Shown: positions 17,404 through 27,229, counted from the first letter of the stretch. The stretch is DNA of 64,000 bases from Rufibacter radiotolerans (GCF_001078055.1 NZ_CP010777.1:1634408-1698407), one strand, 5' to 3'. Notes: generated by a model not told the origin, from the sequence alone. Numbers and translations are program-made.

Positions 17404-19596
17404 ATGGCCATTCTTCGTTTTAGAGCACTTGAGTTGGTAAGCCAACGCAAGCCAGTAGAGGTGAAGCTACCTTCTGACAAAATCTCTGATTATTATGGTT
17501 GTAACGTGTTCGGTCTGGAGGCCATGCGTTCTACTTTGTCCGGTGATTATTTCAAGCGTCTGCAGCATGCCGTAAAAAACGGAAGCAAGGTAGACCGTAC
17601 CCTTGCTGACGCCGTGGCTGGTGCCATGAAAACCTGGGCCATGGGCAAAGGGGCAACCCATTATACCCACTGGTTCCAACCCCTCACCGGCGAGACCGCC
17701 GAGAAACACGACTCCTTCTTTGACCTTAGCTCAGACGGTCGCGCCATTGAAAGCTTTAAAGGCAATGCCCTAGTCCAACAGGAGCCAGATGCCTCTTCTT
17801 TCCCTAACGGGGGTATCAGAAATACCTTTGAGGCCCGCGGGTATACCGCCTGGGACCCAACATCTCCTGCCTTCATCATTGAGAACGCCGGCGCCAAGAC
17901 GCTTTGTATTCCTACCATCTTTGTGTCTTACACCGGTGAGGCCCTAGATTTTAAAGCGCCTCTTTTGAAGAGCCTTGACCTGGTAGAGAAAGCCGCCCTG
18001 GATGTTTGCCAGTATTTTGATAAAGACGTGACCAGAGTAACCACCACCTTGGGTGTGGAACAGGAGTACTTTCTGGTGGACCGCGCGTTATATGACGCCC
18101 GCCCTGACCTGGTAATGACCGGACGCACCGTGTTCGGGCATGAGCCTGCCAAAGGCCAGCAGCTGGAAGACCATTACTTTGGCGCCATCCCATCAAGGGT
18201 GCACGCTTTCATGATTGACTTTGAAGCCGAGGCCCATAAACTGGGAATTCCTTTGCGTACCCGCCACAATGAGGTAGCGCCTAACCAGTTTGAGTGCGCC
18301 CCTACCTTTGAAGAGGCAAACCTGGCCATTGACCATAACCAGCTGTTAATGGATATTTTAGACCGTGTAGCCGAGAACCATAACTTTAAGGTGTTGCTGC
18401 ATGAGAAGCCCTTCAAAGGCGTGAACGGAAGCGGCAAGCACAACAACTGGGCACTAAGTACAGACACAGGGGTGAACCTGCTGGCCCCAGGCCGCAGGCC
18501 AAAAGAAAACCTGCAGTTCCTTACCTTCTTCATTACCACGGTAAAAGCCGTGCACCGCTACGCAGACCTTTTGCGCGCCAGCATCGCCTCGGCCAGCAAT
18601 GATCACCGTTTGGGCGCCAATGAAGCACCGCCGGCTATCATGTCGGTGTTCGTGGGTAAAAAGTTGACTGAGGTTCTGGACGAGTTGGAGCGTACCGCCA
18701 AGTTGCCTTTAGACAAAGGCGATAACGTGTACCTGAAACTGGGCATTGACAAGATCCCGGAGATTCTTTTGGACAACACAGACCGTAACCGTACCTCACC
18801 GTTTGCCTTCACCGGTAACAAGTTTGAGTTCAGGGCGGTAGGTTCTTCTGCCAACTGCGCCAATTCCATGACTACGTTAAACGCTATTGTAGCTGACCAG
18901 CTCATTGAGTTCAAAAACAGCGTGGATGAGATGATCAATAAAGGCAAGAAGAAAGAAGTGGCCATTATTGACGTGTTGCGCGAGTACGTGATCTCTTCCA
19001 AAGCCATTCGTTTTGAAGGCAACGGATATTCCAAAGAATGGGAAGACGAGGCAGAGACCCGTGGCTTAAGCAACATCCGCAAGACCCCTCAGGCCCTGGA
19101 TAAGTTGGTGGATGAAGTTGCCGAAGGCATCTTTACCAAACATAACATCTTTAGCGTGCGGGAGTTACATGCCCGTCATGATATTCTGCTGGAAGACTAC
19201 ATCAAGCGGGTGCAGATTGAGGCCCGCGTAATGGGTGACCTGGCCATGAACCACATCATTCCTACGGCGGTAGCCTACCAGACTAAATTGGTGGAGAACA
19301 TAAGAGGCATGCGCGAGATTGGCTTGAAGGACGATGAGTTCACCGTCACTACCTTAGAGACCATCAAAAACATTTCGCGTCACCTGGCTACTATCCAGAC
19401 CAACGTAGATGCCATGATTGAGAAGCGGAAGGTGGCCAACAAAATTGAGGACACTAGAGAGCGCGCCATCATGTACACCGAGGAAGTGTTGAGTTTCTTT
19501 GACACCATCCGGAGAAGCGTAGACAAACTGGAACTGATTGTAGACGATGAGCAATGGCCACTGGTGAAATACCGTGAGATGATGTTCCGTCATTAA
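17404..19596 (+). CDS. glnN: Glutamine synthetase, type III (GlnN)
   Basis: 730 residues, the usual GSIII length (twice that of GSI). It makes glutamine from glutamate, ammonia and ATP in the cytoplasm as a double hexameric ring. Visible markers include the GSIII N-terminal region ending GKGATHYTHWFQPLTG, TLGVEQEYFLVD, AHKLGIPLRTRHNEVAPNQFE, the ATP-site stretch HEKPFKGVNGSGKHNNWAL (about 338-356), and NRTSPFAFTGNKFEFRAVGSSAN (about 460-483), followed by a long C-terminal helical extension found only in type III. A consensus promoter precedes it and a strong terminator follows, so it is probably a single-gene unit. No PII or ammonium transporter gene is adjacent. Confidence 0.98.
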   Translation: MAILRFRALELVSQRKPVEVKLPSDKISDYYGCNVFGLEAMRSTLSGDYFKRLQHAVKNGSKVDRTLADAVAGAMKTWAMGKGATHYTHWFQPLTGETAEKHDSFFDLSSDGRAIESFKGNALVQQEPDASSFPNGGIRNTFEARGYTAWDPTSPAFIIENAGAKTLCIPTIFVSYTGEALDFKAPLLKSLDLVEKAALDVCQYFDKDVTRVTTTLGVEQEYFLVDRALYDARPDLVMTGRTVFGHEPAKGQQLEDHYFGAIPSRVHAFMIDFEAEAHKLGIPLRTRHNEVAPNQFECAPTFEEANLAIDHNQLLMDILDRVAENHNFKVLLHEKPFKGVNGSGKHNNWALSTDTGVNLLAPGRRPKENLQFLTFFITTVKAVHRYADLLRASIASASNDHRLGANEAPPAIMSVFVGKKLTEVLDELERTAKLPLDKGDNVYLKLGIDKIPEILLDNTDRNRTSPFAFTGNKFEFRAVGSSANCANSMTTLNAIVADQLIEFKNSVDEMINKGKKKEVAIIDVLREYVISSKAIRFEGNGYSKEWEDEAETRGLSNIRKTPQALDKLVDEVAEGIFTKHNIFSVRELHARHDILLEDYIKRVQIEARVMGDLAMNHIIPTAVAYQTKLVENIRGMREIGLKDDEFTVTTLETIKNISRHLATIQTNVDAMIEKRKVANKIEDTRERAIMYTEEVLSFFDTIRRSVDKLELIVDDEQWPLVKYREMMFRH

Positions 19597-19616
19597 TCAT
19601 CCTTAGTACCACTTTA

Positions 19617-19652
19617 TAAAAAAAGCCTCTGCTACGGCAGAGGCTTTTTTTT
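19617..19652 (+). terminator. glnN rho-independent terminator
   Basis: GCCTCTGC and GCAGAGGC pair around TACG, flanked by A-rich and T-rich runs (eight T after the stem), 21 bp after the glnN stop. Confidence 0.9.
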
Positions 19653-19660
19653 GTAAAACA

Positions 19661-19698
19661 TGTTATACCCCTGGGGTGGGAAAAATAGGGGTATAACA
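19661..19698 (-). terminator. Inverted repeat, possible terminator of the minus-strand gene
   Basis: TGTTATACCCC and GGGGTATAACA are perfect 11-bp arms around a 16-base loop, 32 bp beyond the stop of the minus-strand gene at 19730. Confidence 0.55.
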
Positions 19699-19729
19699 GA
19701 GGGATTTCTTTTTTGCCAGTATCCGCCGG

Positions 19730-20221
19730 CTAAATAAAAAGGGGCGCGTCATTGGCTGGATCAGGCTTTTGGGGATAAAGCTTTTTCCCGGCGTCCCTGA
19801 TTCTGGTTTTGATATGGTCTACGGTTGGTATTCGCTCGCGCCATTCCTGCTCCTGCCACCAGGCCTGCATTCTGGGGTTTTGCCGGGCCAGGTCATACAC
19901 CCGCTTCAGCACGAACGGCAGGATAAGAGAAACAATATTGGAGGCCAGCGCGCCGCGTATGCCCAGGTGCAGCATCAGTTTTACCAGCAGCATTCCTTTG
20001 AGCCTGTCCAGTAGCAATTGTGGGCCTTTCTCCTGAATATGGCCTTTCAGCACCAGCATGGCCTGTTGGGCATTTCCACTCTCCATTTCCTTTTGCAGCC
20101 AAAGCTCCACCGTCTCGCGGGCAATCTTCACTGCCTGCGGAATCTGGCTTACTGTTAGGCCTGCCTTGTGCAGCAGGTGGGCGGCATATACGTGGCTACG
20201 TTGAAGAAAGGGAAGGGGCAT
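19730..20221 (-). CDS. Unknown protein, HTH-like N-terminus, paralogue A
   Basis: 163 residues from ATG at 20221. Unrecognised family. It aligns end to end with the protein at 20807-21286: both have an N-terminal helix-turn-helix-like part (AAHLLHKAGLTVSQIPQAV, then ARETVELWLQKEMESGN), a middle helix pair, PFVLKRVYDLARQNP, a WW pair, and a closing segment RIPTVDHIKTRIRDAGKK. The N-terminal third reads like a small DNA-binding fold in which a helix begins at RETVE..L. No signal peptide or obvious membrane helix. The coiled-coil gene at 20350 is divergent from it. A small regulator is a guess. Confidence 0.75.
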   Translation of the reverse strand: MPLPFLQRSHVYAAHLLHKAGLTVSQIPQAVKIARETVELWLQKEMESGNAQQAMLVLKGHIQEKGPQLLLDRLKGMLLVKLMLHLGIRGALASNIVSLILPFVLKRVYDLARQNPRMQAWWQEQEWRERIPTVDHIKTRIRDAGKKLYPQKPDPANDAPLFI

Positions 20222-20349
20222 ACCCAAAAGTAGTTAGGTGGTTTCTTTAGGCTACGAATTATACTGGTAATTGTTGGTGGCCAAACGCAGGAACTTCTCT
20301 CTTTAATAGGCGTAACGCAAAGGCAATGTATCTTTAAATTAACCTGATT

Positions 20350-20721
20350 ATGGAGTTTGACTTCCCTGCCTTCAAGAAACGATTTGAGCATGAACAACAA
20401 ATGCAAGGCGATCTAGCCCAGCTGGTTCATGGGGAAATAAGAAGGGCCGAAGAGGTAAAAGCCGGTCTCTCAGAGGAAACCGGCCACGCCCCTGAATTCG
20501 TGTCAGAAGCCATTAACCGCATTGATACCTACGTTTTTCAACTGCAGGAACTAGCCAAGCAGGTAAACCCCTTAGAACTGGACTTAGACCAGCAGACCAA
20601 CCTGAAAGACCACCGGGTCCGTGACCGTATTGCCGACCGGCTGGAGCGCCTGAAGGAACAGGGAGAGGCCAATGCGTCTACGGAAGACCCCATGCTGTTG
20701 AGAGGTCCAGAAGAAGAATAA
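20350..20721 (+). CDS. Unknown charged coiled-coil protein
   Basis: 123 residues, strongly acidic/basic helices with Gln-rich stretches (FEHEQQMQGDLAQLVHGEI, INRIDTYVFQLQELAKQVNP) and a charged end. No signal peptide, no recognisable domain. The start at 20350 has TATCTTTA 14 bases upstream, one base from the -7 consensus. It lies between the two HTH-like paralogues, divergent from the first and convergent with the second, with a palindromic repeat after its stop. It may interact with one of them; no further evidence. Confidence 0.7.
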   Translation: MEFDFPAFKKRFEHEQQMQGDLAQLVHGEIRRAEEVKAGLSEETGHAPEFVSEAINRIDTYVFQLQELAKQVNPLELDLDQQTNLKDHRVRDRIADRLERLKEQGEANASTEDPMLLRGPEEE

Positions 20722-20755
20722 CCTTCCGTAAGACTGAGTTTTTTCTATGGAATCT

Positions 20756-20790
20756 GTTTTAAGCTTGTTTTAGCCAAAACAGGCTTAAAA
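20756..20790. repeat. Palindromic repeat copy
   Basis: GTTTTAAGCTTGTTTT faces AAAACAGGCTTAAAAG with a GCC-centred loop; lies between convergent genes, 35 bp after the coiled-coil gene stop. Confidence 0.8.
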
Positions 20791-20806
20791 GAGGCTCAGA
20801 ACTATC

Positions 20807-21286
20807 TTAGGCAAAGGCACCATTCTCAGAAGAGGAACCTTGCCAGGAGTTTCCCATGTTCCTGAACCTTGTTTTGAGCCCTTCCCGGGAAGGCAGATGT
20901 TTTCTCAGGTCCACGTTGTCCCACCACATCTTAAACTGCGGGTTTTTTTGCATGAGCTCCACCATCCTTTTCAGGATGAAGGGCAGGAGCACGGTGGCGG
21001 TTTGAGAGGCAAGGTCATACTCCAGTTGCAGGCGCATGATGTACCTGGCCACTACCAAATCCTTTAATTCATCAAACAGCAAGCGAGAGTCTTTTTCAAG
21101 GCAGTCGCCCTTCACCATCTGGAAGATGAGCGGCAGGTTGCCTTGCTCCATTTCCTGGTGCAGCCAGTTCTCTGCAGTCTCACGGGTGAGCTGGATGGTG
21201 GCAGCTATAGGAAGTTGGCTCAATCCTGCTTTCCGGAGCAAAGCAGCTGCCTGACGTTGGCTTTGGGATAAGAACAGTATTGACAT
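20807..21286 (-). CDS. Unknown protein, HTH-like N-terminus, paralogue B
   Basis: 159 residues, paralogue of the 19730-20221 product. Shared positions include AAxLLxKAGL near the start, RETxExWLxxEMExGN (about 35-50), PFxLKRxxxLxxxNPxxxxWW (about 105-125) and KTRxRxxG near the end. Family not recognised. N-terminal helices resemble a helix-turn-helix, so DNA binding is possible. An 8-bp perfect inverted repeat (21320-21341) stands 34 bp upstream of its start and could be an autoregulatory site. The presence of two diverged copies 600 bp apart argues for an old local duplication with the coiled-coil gene inserted or retained between. Confidence 0.75.
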   Translation of the reverse strand: MSILFLSQSQRQAAALLRKAGLSQLPIAATIQLTRETAENWLHQEMEQGNLPLIFQMVKGDCLEKDSRLLFDELKDLVVARYIMRLQLEYDLASQTATVLLPFILKRMVELMQKNPQFKMWWDNVDLRKHLPSREGLKTRFRNMGNSWQGSSSENGAFA

Positions 21287-21319
21287 AACAGTGTATAGTT
21301 AGCTTAAGTAGTACGCTGC

Positions 21320-21341
21320 CCAGACAAGAGGTGTTGTCTGG
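21320..21341. promoter_or_regulatory. CCAGACAA inverted repeat upstream of paralogue B
   Basis: CCAGACAA and TTGTCTGG are perfect arms around six bases (GAGGTG). Position suits an operator or a 5' hairpin of the minus-strand HTH-like gene. Confidence 0.4.
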
Positions 21342-21530
21342 TTTACATAAAAAACCTTTTCACAAATCACTATTGAAGCTGATTAAGGGAAGCAGAGGGG
21401 CTTTTTCTTTTCTCTATGCTCATTGCTTTTCATTAGCCCTATCTTGCTGGTTTGTAAAAGGACCTTAGCCAATAAAGCCCCAATATTTGGCTACAAAGCG
21501 GTCAAAGCAGAAGGACTAAGAAAAAGGTAG

Positions 21531-21538
21531 TACTTTTG
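21531..21538 (+). promoter_or_regulatory. ispG -7 element candidate
   Basis: TACTTTTG matches TAnnTTTG, 46 bp before the first ATG of ispG. No clear TTG lies 19-20 bases upstream. Confidence 0.45.
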
Positions 21539-21584
21539 CGTTTCCGGTGCTGAACATTCTGATTTGGCCAATGGTTAACGTACT

Positions 21585-23594
21585 ATGGAAACGTCTTTTC
21601 CCATGAATCTTGAAACTTGCTCCCTCGGTGGTTTGTATTGCCCCAGCTTAACGGATTATACCCGCCGTCTTACCCGTGAGGTGAAGATTGGCGATCTGGC
21701 CATGGGCGGAAACAACCCCATTCGGGTACAGTCCATGACCACCGTGGACACCATGGATACCTTAGGTTCGGTGGAGCAGGTCATTAGAATGGTGGAGGCC
21801 GGGTGCGAGTACGTGCGCATTACCGCACCCAGCGTGAAAGAGGCCGAGAACCTGGGCGTGATCAAGAAAGAACTCCGCGCGCGCGGCTACACGGTTCCGC
21901 TTATTGCGGATATCCACTTCACCCCTAACGCCGCCGAACTGGCCGCCCGCCTGGTGGAGAAAGTGCGCGTGAACCCGGGTAACTACGCCGATAAAAAGAA
22001 ATTCCAGGTAATTGAATACACAGATGCCACCTACCAAGCCGAGCTGGACCGTATTCGCGAGCGCTTTACCCCGCTAGTGAACATCTGCAAAGAGTACGGC
22101 ACCGCCATGCGCATTGGCACTAACCACGGCTCCTTGTCTGACCGTATCCTGAGCCGCTACGGCGATACGCCGCTGGGCATGGTGGAAAGCGCCCTGGAGT
22201 TCCTGCGTATTTGCGAAGACCTGAACTACTATGATGTGGTGCTTTCCATGAAGGCCAGCAACACCCAGGTAATGGTGCAGGCCTACCGGATGCTGGTGCA
22301 GAAATTGGATGAAGAAGGGTTGCAACCGTATCCATTGCATTTGGGCGTGACCGAAGCCGGCGAAGGTGAGGACGGGCGCGTGAAATCTGCCGTGGGGATT
22401 GGCACCCTGCTGGAAGATGGATTAGGTGACACTGTTCGCGTGTCGCTTACCGAAGCACCTGAGCTGGAAGCCCCCGTGGCCAAAATGCTGATTGACCGTT
22501 ACGCCACCCGCGCCGGCCATACGCCCATCAAACCCATCTGCCAACTGCCTTACAACCCGTTCCAGTACCACCGTCGCGAAACCCGAGAGGTGCTGAACCT
22601 GGGTGGCCATAACGTGCCCCGCGTGGTGGCTGACCTGAGCCGCCTGGAGGAAATTACCTTTGAAGACCTTCGGCCGGTAGGCCATATCTATTCGCCGTCT
22701 CTGGATAAATTCCATATGAGCGACCAGGGGGCAGACTACGTGTACACCGGCAGCGCGCCCATTCCGTTTATGCTGCCTAACGGTCTGAAGGAGATTCTGG
22801 ATTACACGGCTTGGCTGGAAGCCGAACAACGCGAGGACCGTTACCCATTATACACCGCTGCTCAGTTTGAGACTGCTGATACCTGGCACGCACAGCTCAA
22901 CTTTGTGCAGGTGTCTTTGGGCCAATTGACCCAGGATTTCATTGAGACCCTGCACAACCGTCCAGACGTGGTCCTGATTCTGGAAACAGAAAACGAGGCC
23001 GCTATGCCCGAGCAACGCAAAGCGTTTATCCGGCTCATGAACCAGCACCAACCAGTGCCGGTGATCATTAAGCGTTCCTATGAAGACCTCACCGATGAGC
23101 ACGTGCAGCTTTACGCTGCCACCGATGTAGGCGGGCTATTGATAGACGGCATGGGGGATGGCGTCATGCTCAGTACCCAGGACCTGAGTTACCGCTCCAA
23201 AGAGGAGTGGGGCTATACCCTGGAAGGTCTGAACAAACTGGCCTTTGGGATTCTACAGGCTGCCCGTACCCGCATGAGCAAAACCGAGTACATCAGTTGC
23301 CCCAGCTGCGGCCGTACCCTGTTTGACCTACAGGAAACCACCGCCATGATCAGAAAACGCACTGACCACCTCAAAGGGGTAAAGATTGGCATCATGGGCT
23401 GTATTGTGAACGGGCCCGGCGAGATGGCCGATGCCGATTACGGTTACGTGGGCGTGGGCAAAGGGAAGATTGCCCTTTACCGGGGCCAACAGGTGATCAA
23501 GAAATCTGTACCCGAGGAACGCGCTGTAGATGAATTGATAGAACTGATCAAGGAAGACGGCAACTGGCTGGAGCCGATAGGGGTGGAAGAATAA
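21585..23594 (+). CDS. ispG: 4-hydroxy-3-methylbut-2-enyl diphosphate synthase IspG
   Basis: 669 residues, the long form of IspG found in Bacteroidota, chlamydiae and plants, with an inserted domain between the TIM barrel and the cluster domain. It makes HMBPP from MEcPP in the MEP isoprenoid pathway. The barrel begins TREVKIGDLAMGGNNPIRVQSMTT; the C-terminal 4Fe-4S site has CPSCGRTLFD and GCIVNGPGEMADADYGYVG (cysteines near 566, 569 and 600). ATG at 21585 or 21603 are both possible; the first is taken because the -7 element suits it. A small membrane protein gene follows in the same direction 87 bp later. Isoprenoids from this pathway feed the carotenoids implied by crtA. Confidence 0.97.
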   Translation: METSFPMNLETCSLGGLYCPSLTDYTRRLTREVKIGDLAMGGNNPIRVQSMTTVDTMDTLGSVEQVIRMVEAGCEYVRITAPSVKEAENLGVIKKELRARGYTVPLIADIHFTPNAAELAARLVEKVRVNPGNYADKKKFQVIEYTDATYQAELDRIRERFTPLVNICKEYGTAMRIGTNHGSLSDRILSRYGDTPLGMVESALEFLRICEDLNYYDVVLSMKASNTQVMVQAYRMLVQKLDEEGLQPYPLHLGVTEAGEGEDGRVKSAVGIGTLLEDGLGDTVRVSLTEAPELEAPVAKMLIDRYATRAGHTPIKPICQLPYNPFQYHRRETREVLNLGGHNVPRVVADLSRLEEITFEDLRPVGHIYSPSLDKFHMSDQGADYVYTGSAPIPFMLPNGLKEILDYTAWLEAEQREDRYPLYTAAQFETADTWHAQLNFVQVSLGQLTQDFIETLHNRPDVVLILETENEAAMPEQRKAFIRLMNQHQPVPVIIKRSYEDLTDEHVQLYAATDVGGLLIDGMGDGVMLSTQDLSYRSKEEWGYTLEGLNKLAFGILQAARTRMSKTEYISCPSCGRTLFDLQETTAMIRKRTDHLKGVKIGIMGCIVNGPGEMADADYGYVGVGKGKIALYRGQQVIKKSVPEERAVDELIELIKEDGNWLEPIGVEE

Positions 23595-23681
23595 AGATAA
23601 ATTTGTAACTTCCTTAAATCATTCCTGCTGGCCAGGTGTTTACAGAATAACAGACGCTCATTTCACGCAAGATATTTTTCT

Positions 23682-23852
23682 ATGAAAGGCTTATTTGATT
23701 TCTCAGAGGTGGCTACCTATTTCTTTAGAAAGAAGGACCCCAATCGTAAAACCAACTTCAACCTGCGCACCATGCATACCATCAACAAGGTGTCTATGCT
23801 CATGTTCCTGGTAGGCTTTATCTACCTGGTTTTTAAATGGATGACGAATTAA
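23682..23852 (+). CDS. Small membrane protein, DUF6728-like
   Basis: 56 residues: a polar N-terminal half with FFRKKDPNRKTNFNLRTMH and one membrane helix (about 37-53), ending KWMTN. From recall this matches the DUF6728 family of small Bacteroidota proteins of unknown function. It lies 87 bp after ispG and just before a strong terminator, so it is probably co-transcribed with ispG. Clear frame from ATG at 23682 to TAA. Confidence 0.75.
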   Translation: MKGLFDFSEVATYFFRKKDPNRKTNFNLRTMHTINKVSMLMFLVGFIYLVFKWMTN

Positions 23853-23875
23853 CGGGGTAAGAATTAGCTAGATAT

Positions 23876-23915
23876 AAAAGAGCCACCTGCCATTCTTGGG
23901 CTGGTGGCTCTTTTT
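23876..23915 (+). terminator. Terminator after ispG and the small membrane gene
   Basis: AAAAGAGCCACC and GGTGGCTCTTTTT pair across a 15-base loop, followed by a T-rich tail, 23 bp after the stop. Confidence 0.88.
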
Positions 23916-23932
23916 ATTTACCTTGGGCGGCT

Positions 23933-24286
23933 ATGAACATTGAAGAATTCAGAGAGTATTGCCTGGCTAAGCCGCACGTAGAGGAAACCCTGCCTTTTGA
24001 CCAAGATACCTTGGTCTATAAAGTGGCCGGCAAAATGTTTGCCCTCTGCAGTATGTCTGACTACGAGGCCGGCCTGGCCCTGAAATGTGACCCCGAATGG
24101 GCGGTAGAGTTAAGGGAACAATATCCGGCCATTCAACCAGGCTACCACATGAATAAAAAGCACTGGAATACGGTGTTACCGGAGGCTTTTCTTCCGCCGG
24201 GGATGCTGCCTAAATTAATAGATCATTCGTATGATCTGGTGGTGAAAGGGCTTCCTAAAAAGGTAAGGGAAGAGTTCGGGCTATAG
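23933..24286 (+). CDS. MmcQ/YjbR family protein
   Basis: 117 residues, typical of the YjbR/CyaY-like fold. Characteristic motifs: NIEEFREYCLAKPHVEETLPF, YKVAGKMFALCS, LALKCDPEWAVELREQYPAI, GYHMNKKHWNTV and a C-terminal LIDHSYDLVVKGLPKK. The family is described as DNA-binding (MmcQ), but its cell role is unsettled. ATG at 23933 matches the usual start. It stands alone between the preceding terminator and the large hairpin shared with leuS. Confidence 0.92.
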   Translation: MNIEEFREYCLAKPHVEETLPFDQDTLVYKVAGKMFALCSMSDYEAGLALKCDPEWAVELREQYPAIQPGYHMNKKHWNTVLPEAFLPPGMLPKLIDHSYDLVVKGLPKKVREEFGL

Positions 24287-24374
24287 CCGAAGGGAAGTTT
24301 CCACTTTTGTTGTTAGGTGGCCTTTTTGTTTTGCCCTAATTAGGGAAATGAATAACTACATTTTATCACCTAAT

Positions 24375-24414
24375 AAAAGAGGAGCCCGGGTCAATTGGCC
24401 CGGGCTCCTCTTTT
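24375..24414. terminator. Bidirectional terminator between yjbR-like gene and leuS
   Basis: AAAAGAGGAGCCCGGG and CCCGGGCTCCTCTTTT are perfect 16-bp arms around TCAATTGG, between convergent genes; a palindromic repeat copy follows 6 bp later. Confidence 0.9.
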
Positions 24415-24420
24415 AAATCT

Positions 24421-24456
24421 GTTTTGGGCCTGTTTTACCAAAAACAGGCTTAAAAC
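24421..24456. repeat. Palindromic repeat copy
   Basis: GTTTTGGGCCTGTTTT faces AAAACAGGCTTAAAAC; abuts the terminator at 24375-24414 and ends at the leuS stop codon. Confidence 0.88.
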
Positions 24457-24457
24457 G

Positions 24458-27229
24458 CTACACTACTACGTTCACAATCTTACCAGGTACCACAATCACC
24501 TTTTTCACGGGTTTTCCTTCCAGTAGTTTCTGTACCTGCTCAGAGGCCAGCACTTCTTTCTCTACTTCCTCCTTAGAGGTTTTGAGGTTGAAGGTAAGTT
24601 TGGTCTTCACTTTCCCGTTCACGGAGATTGGGTAATCAAAAGTGCTTTCAGTCAGGTATTCTTCTTTCCACTCTGGGAAGGTAGCATAGGTGATGCTTCC
24701 TGCATGACCTAACTGGCTCCACAGTTCCTCCGCTATGTGCGGGGCGTAAGGGGCCAGGGTAATGGTCAAAGGCTCCAGGATGGCACGTTTCTTCGTTTTC
24801 AGGGCGCTCAATTCATTTACGCAGATCATAAACTGGCTCACGCTGGTCCCGAAGGAGAAGCGCTCAATGTCTTCCTCCACCTTTTTGATGGTTTTGTGCA
24901 AGGCCTTCAACTCTGCCGGGGTAGGCTGCTCGTCTGTTACGGCCCAATTGCCTAGCTCATCGGTGAAGAGTTTCCAGAACCGGCGCAGGAATTTGTAAAC
25001 GCCGTCCATTCCGTTGGTGTTCCAGGGCTTGAACTGCTCCAATGGGCCCAGGAACATCTCATACATGCGCAGGGTATCGGCGCCGTACTCCTCCACCAGC
25101 ACGTCTGGGTTCACCACATTGTGCTTGGATTTGGACATCTTCTCAATTTCCACACCCACCATGTACTTGCCATCTTCCAATAGGAAATTAGCCTCCGCGA
25201 AATCTGGGCGCCAGGCTTTGAATTTCTCTAAGTCTAGTATGTCATTCTCCACGATATTTACGTCCACGTGCAAGGCCGTTACGTCATGGTCCTGCTTGAG
25301 GCCATGAGACACAAAGGTGTTGGTGTCTTTGATACGGTACACAAAGTTAGACCGTCCCTGGATCATGCCCTGGTTGATGAGCTTTTTGAAAGGCTCTTCC
25401 TGGTTCACCAGGCCCAGGTCAAACAGGAATTTGTTCCAGAAGCGGGAGTAGAGGAGGTGACCTGTAGCGTGCTCTGAACCACCAATATAAAGGTCCACGT
25501 TCTGCCAGTAATCAATGGCTTCCTTACTCGCAAAGGCGTCGTCATTTTTAGGGTCCATATAGCGGTACCAGTACCAGCTGGAACCTGCCCAACCTGGCAT
25601 AGTGCTTAGCTCATACTCGAATTCGCCGCGGTATTTCCAGCCTTGCGCACGGCCCAAAGGCGGTTCACCCGTCTCAGTGGGCAAATAAGCGTCTACCTCT
25701 GGCAACACCAGTGGCAACTCGCTTTCTTCCAGCAATGCCGGGATATCGTCGTTGTAGAACACCGGCACGGGCTCACCCCAATACCGCTGACGGCCAAACA
25801 CGGCATCGCGCATGCGGTAATTAATGCGGGCTTTGCCTACACCTAATTCCTCGGCACGTTTGATCCCGGCTTTTATAGCGTCTTTCACATCCAGCCCGTT
25901 CAAGAAACCGGAGTTTATGATTTTCCCCTCCTTAGCAGAGAAGGCTTCTTTGCTCAAGTCCCCACCGGCCACTACTTCCGGGATGGGAAGGTTGAATTTC
26001 TTCGCGAAAGCGTAATCACGGGTATCATGGCCAGGCACGGCCATCACGGCACCGGTGCCATAACCGGCTAGAACATAGTCTGCTATCCAAACAGGTATTC
26101 TCTCTCCGGAGATTGGGTTGATAGCGTAGGCACCGGTGAAGGTACCAGTCACGCTTTTCACGTCAGACATGCGGTCGCGCTCTGAGCGGTTTTTGGCCCA
26201 GGCCACGTATTCCTCTACCTCGGTGCGTTGCTCCGGCGAGGTAATCTCCGACACAAACTCATGCTCTGGCGCCAGCACCACAAAGCTGGCCCCGAAGATG
26301 GTGTCAATGCGAGTAGTGAAAACCGTTATATGCTTATGCTCGTGGCCTTCTACCTGGAACCGGAGCTCGGCGCCAATTGATTTCCCGATCCAGTTGCGTT
26401 GCATCTCTTTCACCGGCTCCGGCCAGTCAATAGTCTCCAAGCCTTGCAACAGGCGCTCAGCGTAGGCCGTGATGCGCATCATCCACTGCTTCATGAGCTT
26501 GCGCTCCACCGGATAACCACCGCGCTCTGAAACGCCTTCCTTCACCTCATCATTGGCCAACACGGTTCCCAGGGCCGGGCACCAGTTCACCACGGCTTCT
26601 GACAAGAAGGTGAGTCTATATTTCAATAACAGGTCCTGCTGCTCTTTCTCGTTCAACCGTGCCCAGGCGTCTGCGGTCACGTGCGGGGTGTCTTCGTCGC
26701 AGGCGGCATTTACCTTTGTATTGCCGCGCATGGAAAATTCCCCCACCAGGCTTTCAATCGGCTCGGCTTTGTCAGAATCATTGTTATACCAGCTGTTGAA
26801 AAGCTGCATGAAAATCCACTGGGTCCACTTGTAATAGTCTGGGTCAGAGGTACGCACCTCGCGGTCCCAGTCGAAGGAAAAGCCGAGGTTGTTCAGTTGC
26901 TCAATGTAGCGCTCAATGTTCTGCTTGGTGGTAATAGCAGGGTGTTGCCCCGTCTGGATGGCGTATTGCTCGGCAGGCAACCCAAAGGAGTCGAAACCCA
27001 TGGGGTGGAGCACATTGAACCCTTTCAGGCGCTTGTACCGGCTCACAATGTCTGAGGCAATGTACCCAAGCGGGTGACCTACGTGTAGCCCGGCCCCGGA
27101 TGGGTACGGGAACATGTCTAGAGAATAGAACTTCGGCTTGCTGTGGTCTATCTCGGTCTTGAAGGTTTTGTTCTCGCTCCAGAAGCGCTGCCACTTCTGC
27201 TCAATGGTTCGGTAGTCGTACTCAGACAT
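24458..27229 (-). CDS. leuS: Leucyl-tRNA synthetase
   Basis: 923 residues, class I synthetase charging tRNA-Leu. HIGH-type motif in [15 protein letters not shown] (about 42-56), CP1 editing domain with [19 protein letters not shown] (about 305-325) and [13 protein letters not shown] (about 394-406), and KMSKSKHN (about 700). The Bacteroidota-type insert near [20 protein letters not shown] is present. The anticodon-binding and C-terminal domains are complete (ends GKIVNVVV). Its ATG at 27229 is preceded by the repeat-rich 685-bp gap that must hold its promoter; no T-box-like leader is apparent. Confidence 0.98.
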   Translation of the reverse strand: MSEYDYRTIEQKWQRFWSENKTFKTEIDHSKPKFYSLDMFPYPSGAGLHVGHPLGYIASDIVSRYKRLKGFNVLHPMGFDSFGLPAEQYAIQTGQHPAITTKQNIERYIEQLNNLGFSFDWDREVRTSDPDYYKWTQWIFMQLFNSWYNNDSDKAEPIESLVGEFSMRGNTKVNAACDEDTPHVTADAWARLNEKEQQDLLLKYRLTFLSEAVVNWCPALGTVLANDEVKEGVSERGGYPVERKLMKQWMMRITAYAERLLQGLETIDWPEPVKEMQRNWIGKSIGAELRFQVEGHEHKHITVFTTRIDTIFGASFVVLAPEHEFVSEITSPEQRTEVEEYVAWAKNRSERDRMSDVKSVTGTFTGAYAINPISGERIPVWIADYVLAGYGTGAVMAVPGHDTRDYAFAKKFNLPIPEVVAGGDLSKEAFSAKEGKIINSGFLNGLDVKDAIKAGIKRAEELGVGKARINYRMRDAVFGRQRYWGEPVPVFYNDDIPALLEESELPLVLPEVDAYLPTETGEPPLGRAQGWKYRGEFEYELSTMPGWAGSSWYWYRYMDPKNDDAFASKEAIDYWQNVDLYIGGSEHATGHLLYSRFWNKFLFDLGLVNQEEPFKKLINQGMIQGRSNFVYRIKDTNTFVSHGLKQDHDVTALHVDVNIVENDILDLEKFKAWRPDFAEANFLLEDGKYMVGVEIEKMSKSKHNVVNPDVLVEEYGADTLRMYEMFLGPLEQFKPWNTNGMDGVYKFLRRFWKLFTDELGNWAVTDEQPTPAELKALHKTIKKVEEDIERFSFGTSVSQFMICVNELSALKTKKRAILEPLTITLAPYAPHIAEELWSQLGHAGSITYATFPEWKEEYLTESTFDYPISVNGKVKTKLTFNLKTSKEEVEKEVLASEQVQKLLEGKPVKKVIVVPGKIVNVVV

